This document shows, in pieces, positions 60,635-64,000 of a stretch of DNA of 64,000 nucleotides; position 1 is the stretch's first letter, and the number at the start of each line of letters is the position of its first letter. The stretch lies in assembly GCA_002471825.1 (NCBI GenBank), contig DKQS01000004.1:191981-255980 (forward strand), written 5' to 3'. The DNA is from Flavobacteriaceae bacterium UBA7302. GTDB taxonomy: Bacteria > Bacteroidota > Bacteroidia > Flavobacteriales > Flavobacteriaceae. A program made the translations under genes and the position numbers. A model generated the notes under the pieces. That model made no database searches and was not told where the DNA came from. It was given only the letters and a program-made list of their open reading frames with translations.

Positions 60635-60655
60635 TATTTTTAAAGAGAAATCAAG

Positions 60656-61879
60656 ATGAAAAAACTGTACTACGATTACTTAGGTACTTTTAAAGGACTT
60701 TCTAAGGAAGTCTGGTGGCTCGCATTCATTACATTCATTAATAGATCGGGGACCATGGTCATTCCTTTTTTGTCATTGTACCTAACGGAGAGCCTTGATT
60801 TCACCTTGGAAAATGTGGGTTGGATCATGACTTGCTTTGGGGTTGGTTCTGTTGTTGGTTCGTGGATAGGAGGTAAGCTTACTGATCAAATAGGCTTTTA
60901 TAAAGTCATGTATTTAAGTTTGGCATTGACCGGAGTTTTATTCATCGGTCTCCAGTTTGTAGAGACCTTCTATGCCTTTTGTATTGGTATTTTCTTAGTG
61001 ATGTTGATTGCTGATACCTTTAGACCTGCCATGTTTGTGGCGTTGAATGCCTATAGCAAAGCAGAAAATAAAACCCGTTCTGTGACATTAATTCGATTGG
61101 CGATTAATTTGGGGTTTTCGGCGGGTCCGGCAATTGGAGGATTCATCATTACCACAATAAATTACAAAGGATTGTTTTGGATGGATGGGGTAACGTGTTT
61201 GTTGGCAACCTTGGTCCTGATTAATGTTTTACATCCTAAAAAGGCTAAAGTAATTGATGAGCAAAAGGTTGAAAATCCCTTACCCATTAAAAGTGATGGA
61301 TTGTTCTGGATTTTCTTTGTAGCCATGTTCATATTCGGATTTGTGTTTCTCCAATATTTCTCTACCATGCCTTTGTACTACAGAGATATACATCAATTGA
61401 CAGAGTTCGATATTGGATTGCTTTTAGGGATGAACGGATTCTTGATTTTTATCTTTGAAATGCCATTGATTAAGTGGCTGGAAGACTCTAAATATTCCAA
61501 AGAATTTCTTATTACGATTGGTTTGTTGCTAACCGGTATGAGTTATGTGGTTCTTCTGACTACCTCTTGGGTGGGAATCCTCATAATTGGAATGTTGTTT
61601 ATGACCTTTGGCGAAATGATTGCATTTCCATTTTCCAATGCCTTTGTTATTGAGCGTTCAAAGCGCGGAAAACAAGGAGAATATATGGCCTTTTACAGCA
61701 TTTCTTTTTCCGCAGCGCATATTTTTGGACACAATACAGGATTACAAATGATTGACAAACTCAAGTTCGATTTTACTTGGACGATTATTTCCGTTGTATC
61801 ATTGATAGGCGTTCTAATTTTGGGCTATTTGATGTACCGATTGCGCATAGAAAAAAGCATGCAAAGTCCTATAGGGTAA
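60656..61879 (+). CDS. MFS transporter, probable drug or metabolite exporter
   Basis: A 407-residue protein with 12 predicted helices. Motif A is GGKLTDQIGFYK (near 57-68) after the second helix, with a partial repeat in the second half; LTLIRLAINLGFSAGPAIGG (near 142-161, SAGPAIGG) matches motif C of antiporters. The protein resembles the MdtG/YceL-type drug-exporter group, but the substrate is not known. Expression is likely controlled by the leader attenuator upstream. The 3' end overlaps the antiporter gene by 11 bases. Confidence 0.87.
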   Translation: MKKLYYDYLGTFKGLSKEVWWLAFITFINRSGTMVIPFLSLYLTESLDFTLENVGWIMTCFGVGSVVGSWIGGKLTDQIGFYKVMYLSLALTGVLFIGLQFVETFYAFCIGIFLVMLIADTFRPAMFVALNAYSKAENKTRSVTLIRLAINLGFSAGPAIGGFIITTINYKGLFWMDGVTCLLATLVLINVLHPKKAKVIDEQKVENPLPIKSDGLFWIFFVAMFIFGFVFLQYFSTMPLYYRDIHQLTEFDIGLLLGMNGFLIFIFEMPLIKWLEDSKYSKEFLITIGLLLTGMSYVVLLTTSWVGILIIGMLFMTFGEMIAFPFSNAFVIERSKRGKQGEYMAFYSISFSAAHIFGHNTGLQMIDKLKFDFTWTIISVVSLIGVLILGYLMYRLRIEKSMQSPIG

Positions 61880-62801
61880 AGTAGAAGAAGGTCGCATAAA
61901 AAAGTAACAGTACAATGCCGTCCTTATAATTTAGTCGGGAGCCTTTTGGTAAAAATACCAGAGGCAGAATTAGAAATGCGATACCCATCATCCAAAAGAC
62001 GTCATTGGTGATCAGTCTTTGGTCAACAAGTTTTACCGGAGTGATGATCGAGGTAATTCCCAATACGGCGAGGATGTTGAAAATGTTCGATCCAATGAGG
62101 TTTCCGAGTGAAATGGCTTTTTCTTTCTTTACAAATGCTATGATGGAAGCCGCTAATTCAGGAACACTAGTTCCTATCGAAACGATGGTAATTCCGATGA
62201 CCCGTTCGCTGACCCCAATGTCTTTGGCCAATGAAATGGATCCGTTTACTAATAATTCGGATCCTATCCATAATCCGGCACTACCAAGGAATAGGAACAA
62301 AGCAATTTTGTAAAGTGGTAGCGGTTCATCGTCTTCGGGTAATTCATCCACCACGGCCACTTTTTGGAAACGAAGCAGGTAAATTAGGAAGATGATCAAC
62401 AATCCGAATAAAATGAATCCTTCGGTTTGAACGATTGCGTTATCACTTTTTACAAAAAAGTAAAGGAGCACCGAAGCAATGATCATCATGGGCCAATCGG
62501 TGGCATAGAAACTTTTTTTGATTTCCATTTTTCCCAGTAAAAGCGTGATTCCGAGTACCAAACCTAGATTGGCAATATTTGATCCAATGACGTTGCTCAA
62601 CGCCAAATCAGTGGAGCCTTTTACCGCGGCATTCAAGCTAACAATAAGTTCTGGCGCCGAGGTAGCAAGAGATACCACGGTCATTCCGATAACGATCTTA
62701 GGAATGTTCAATTTTAGGGACAAAGCTACAGCCGATTTTAACAACCAATTTCCTCCTAAAACAAGAATGATTAACCCTAAAACAATGTATAAAAATCCCA
62801 T
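61869..62801 (-). CDS. Calcium/sodium antiporter (CaCA family, YrbG type)
   Basis: A 310-residue antiporter with two inverted halves of five helices each. The alpha repeats are visible as SAPELIVSLNA...GSNIANLGLV (near 48-80) and SVPELAASIIA...GSNIFNILAV (near 208-242), with the ion-binding Glu in each PEL. It exchanges Ca2+ for Na+ or H+ across the inner membrane. A -7 box TATCTTTG lies at 62824-62817 on the minus strand. Confidence 0.92.
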   Translation of the reverse strand: MGFLYIVLGLIILVLGGNWLLKSAVALSLKLNIPKIVIGMTVVSLATSAPELIVSLNAAVKGSTDLALSNVIGSNIANLGLVLGITLLLGKMEIKKSFYATDWPMMIIASVLLYFFVKSDNAIVQTEGFILFGLLIIFLIYLLRFQKVAVVDELPEDDEPLPLYKIALFLFLGSAGLWIGSELLVNGSISLAKDIGVSERVIGITIVSIGTSVPELAASIIAFVKKEKAISLGNLIGSNIFNILAVLGITSIITPVKLVDQRLITNDVFWMMGIAFLILPLVFLPKGSRLNYKDGIVLLLFYATFFYFTL

Positions 62802-62816
62802 AATCTAAGTTGACGG

Positions 62817-62824
62817 CAAAGATA
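62817..62824 (-). promoter_or_regulatory. -7 promoter box of the antiporter gene
   Basis: TATCTTTG on the minus strand is an exact TANNTTTG match, 15 bases before the antiporter ATG. No -33 TTTG is seen at the usual distance. Confidence 0.45.
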
Positions 62825-63155
62825 GGTCATTTCCAATTTTGAATCCACCTAAAAGATGAAAGACCTTATTTTGACGGAATTTGGTTGTTTTTTTCCTTTA
62901 CAAAAGCAAAAGTCTCGAAAAAAGCCCTTTACAACCTAACAGTATTGGAGTAATCTAGATTTTTTTGGTTTGATAAGTAAAATCATTCGTAGAAAAGTAG
63001 TTAATAAAAATAACCTTATTGATTTTTTTAATTAATGATTGTAAATCAATTTGATTATTTGACTTATATTTTTTTGGTCGTCAAAAGTCACATCTTTTAT
63101 ATTCGACCACCATTAACTAACAAGACATCATTTTAACCTAAAAAAAACTACACCC
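62825..63155. other. AT-rich intergenic region without a visible gene
   Basis: These 331 bases contain no coding frame of credible length on either strand. They hold the start region of the antiporter transcript at one end and a promoter-like pair at 63073-63105 at the other. AT content is very high (runs such as TTTTTTTAATTAATGATTG near 63020-63045). No repeat or RNA fold stands out. Confidence 0.5.
63073..63105 (+). promoter_or_regulatory. Promoter-like pair before a 21-codon ORF
   Basis: TTTG (63073-63076) and TATATTCG (63098-63105, 7 of 8 to TANNTTTG) are 21 bases apart. Transcription would begin near 63112, leaving a leader of about 45 bases before the ATG at 63156. Confidence 0.45.
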
Positions 63156-63221
63156 ATGATCGTTATTCTAATTGAGTTCATCACTGAGATTTTAAACCTT
63201 TTAGTATCATTTTTTATTTAA
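63156..63221 (+). CDS. Possible 21-residue hydrophobic peptide
   Basis: ATG to TAA codes for MIVILIEFITEILNLLVSFF plus Ile, a single membrane helix. It has a promoter-like pair upstream. It could be a small membrane protein or chance; size and lack of family leave this weak. Confidence 0.25.
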   Translation: MIVILIEFITEILNLLVSFFI

Positions 63222-63226
63222 TCTTA

Positions 63227-63256
63227 TTCGCTTATTGTGAAGATTGGTTACATTTG
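63227..63256 (+). promoter_or_regulatory. Probable promoter of the 50-residue protein
   Basis: TTCG (63227-63230, one off TTTG) and TACATTTG (63249-63256, exact TANNTTTG) are 18 bases apart. The start of transcription would be near 63263 and the ATG is at 63280. Confidence 0.5.
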
Positions 63257-63279
63257 GGTATCAACCAAATAGGTAACCC

Positions 63280-63432
63280 ATGCAAAAATCGTTTTTCAAG
63301 GTCCTGGCAAAGGTGAATAAAGCTGTTTTGCCATCCTACACAAAAAAGCAATTAGATATAACCAAAGCTTCAAAAGTACAATTGGCAATCATTGGTTGGA
63401 GAGCCTTTGTAACCATGAAGTCCCTAGATTAA
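63280..63432 (+). CDS. Conserved-looking small protein of 50 residues
   Basis: The protein runs from ATG 63280 to TAA 63432. It is basic and amphipathic, with NKAVLPSYTKKQLDITKASK (13-32) and LAIIGWRAFVTMKSLD at the end, a pattern I have seen in short flavobacterial proteins without known function. It has its own -7 box and is followed 6 bases later by the DUF2007 gene. No catalytic features. Confidence 0.65.
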   Translation: MQKSFFKVLAKVNKAVLPSYTKKQLDITKASKVQLAIIGWRAFVTMKSLD

Positions 63433-63438
63433 TTTATT

Positions 63439-63654
63439 ATGAGTGATAACTATACGAAGGTATTTACAGAAAGTCGAATCATTGTCCAACGATTGGCTTC
63501 ACTATTGGAAGAGAAAGGAATTCCCACATTGGTTAAGTCGGATAAGTTACCGGCCTACGAAATCAGTAATTTTATTGATGAATTATTTGTCTTAGAATCT
63601 GATTTGGAAAAGGCCAATCCAATCATCGAAGACTTTAAATCTGCTCTAGAATAA
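63439..63654 (+). CDS. DUF2007 family protein
   Basis: A 71-residue protein. YTKVFTESRIIVQRLASLLEE and IDELFVLESDLEKANPIIEDF cover the two helices and the beta strand of DUF2007, a small alpha/beta domain labelled putative signal transducer but without proved function. It lies close behind the 50-residue gene and is probably cotranscribed. Confidence 0.8.
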   Translation: MSDNYTKVFTESRIIVQRLASLLEEKGIPTLVKSDKLPAYEISNFIDELFVLESDLEKANPIIEDFKSALE

Positions 63655-63666
63655 TACACGATATAT

Positions 63667-63697
63667 TTTAGAATTTAAAAAAAGGGGGCTATATTTG
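63667..63697 (+). promoter_or_regulatory. Promoter of tRNA-Arg
   Basis: TTTA (63667-63670) and TATATTTG (63690-63697, exact TANNTTTG) are 19 bases apart, which is the Bacteroidota spacing. The tRNA starts 13 bases later. Confidence 0.7.
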
Positions 63698-63709
63698 CAC
63701 CCGCAAAAA

Positions 63710-63783
63710 GGCCACGTGGCGCAACTGAATAGCGCATCTGATTACGGCTCAGAAGGTTGCAGGTTTGAATCCTGCCGTGGTCA
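63710..63783 (+). tRNA. tRNA-Arg (anticodon ACG)
   Basis: The 74 bases fold as a cloverleaf: acceptor GGCCACG/CGTGGTC (one G-U), D arm GCGC/GCGC, anticodon arm TCTGA/TCAGA with loop TTACGGC (anticodon ACG), T arm GCAGG/CCTGC with loop TTTGAAT, discriminator A. CCA is not encoded. Confidence 0.97.
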
Positions 63784-63793
63784 CTTAAGAATG

Positions 63794-63819
63794 AAAAGTC
63801 TGCAGAATTGCAGACTTTT
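63794..63819 (+). terminator. Intrinsic terminator after tRNA-Arg
   Basis: An 11-bp stem (AAAAGTCTGCA with TGCAGACTTTT) and loop GAAT, followed by TTTATTT. It starts 11 bases after the tRNA. Confidence 0.9.
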
Positions 63820-63866
63820 TTTATTTGAGAGCAATTTGAACTTGTTCAAGAATTGTAATCAAATAA

Positions 63867-63897
63867 AAAAGTGACAAATTATAGATTTGTGACTTTT
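63867..63897. repeat. Near-perfect inverted repeat at the window end
   Basis: AAAAGTGACAAAT and ATTTGTGACTTTT form a 13-bp stem with one mismatch and a 5-base loop. It may be a second terminator or an intergenic hairpin. The 178 bases after the tRNA terminator show no clear gene. Confidence 0.4.
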
Positions 63898-64000
63898 CAT
63901 TATCACTACGGAGCTCAAGGGATATCCAATCCTGTTAGTTGTCCATATTTGACTTTTTTAATCTGGTGAGGTTTTGATTTTCAAAGCGGAGCTTTGTCAG

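Noticed and set aside
63820..64000. Start of a gene at the right edge
   Set aside because: Both strands have stops in all useful frames or no start; only a hairpin is supported.

Overview
The window is chromosomal DNA of a flavobacterium (phylum Bacteroidota, most likely family Flavobacteriaceae; the genus cannot be fixed from the sequence). The grounds are: AT-rich DNA; many -7 boxes of the Bacteroidota type TANNTTTG with little Shine-Dalgarno signal; a complete-looking late mevalonate pathway with class II HMG-CoA reductase and a GYDIA-type GHMP kinase; Rho with a long Asn/Lys/Gln-rich insert; CdaA next to FolP; many short lipoproteins and flavobacterial DUF families (DUF4293, DUF1599, DUF1684, DUF1643-like). 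No phage, insertion sequence, CRISPR array or rRNA operon is visible. Two tRNA genes (Phe, Arg) are present.

Layout. 1-2414: a cut-off outer-membrane protein gene, a DUF1643-like gene and a 770-base repeat-rich spacer. 2415-12138 (minus): one long probable operon read from an acylase (S45) through a small membrane protein, an ABC ATPase/FtsX permease pair with a His/Asp-rich loop, a DUF3299-like secreted protein, an esterase lipoprotein, the two halves of a UshA-type 5'-nucleotidase as separate genes, and a double-DTG aspartyl protease with a PDZ domain. 12226-15382 (minus): thioesterase, C-terminal processing protease, small secreted protein. 15493-19703 (plus): surE, a small membrane protein, lpxB, comEC. 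19705-25608 (minus): a peptide-use operon, DPP4-type peptidase, two POT peptide transporters, thioredoxin-like protein. 25746-26573: prohibitin-like lipoprotein.

26806-36610: isoprenoid region, with HMG-CoA reductase fused to a DUF1569/DinB-like domain, GYDIA GHMP kinase, diphosphomevalonate decarboxylase, mevalonate kinase and a UbiA prenyltransferase, interleaved with a HI0933-type flavoprotein, thiN and small proteins, and ending in a pseudouridine synthase, a bidirectional terminator and tRNA-Phe. 36814-44403: coaX, outer-membrane barrel, repeat protein, lptC, a CNNM-type protein and a PpiD-like chaperone, an envelope-biogenesis run. 44475-46055: rho. 46223-50244: DUF4293 protein, then a LuxR-type response regulator, a lipoprotein with a duplicated domain, and a TPR histidine kinase, with repeated G-tract boxes around the regulator. 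50234-55553: phosphoesterase, truA, lipid-type ABC exporter, cdaA, folP, LOG protein. 55624-62801: DUF1599, a 57-residue membrane protein, DoxX-like protein, SRPBCC/GyrI protein, crcB, crotonase, two lipoproteins, an MFS exporter and a Ca/Na antiporter. 62802-64000: small genes, DUF2007 protein, tRNA-Arg.

The strongest regulatory signal is in front of the MFS exporter (60506-60640): a 24-codon leader ORF whose end carries an exact copy of the 3' arm of a following 12-bp intrinsic terminator, so that it can pair with the 5' arm. This is the architecture of translation-controlled attenuation. Other points worth attention are the HMG-CoA reductase fusion, the three-gene signalling cassette with its repeat boxes, and the His-loop ABC system.
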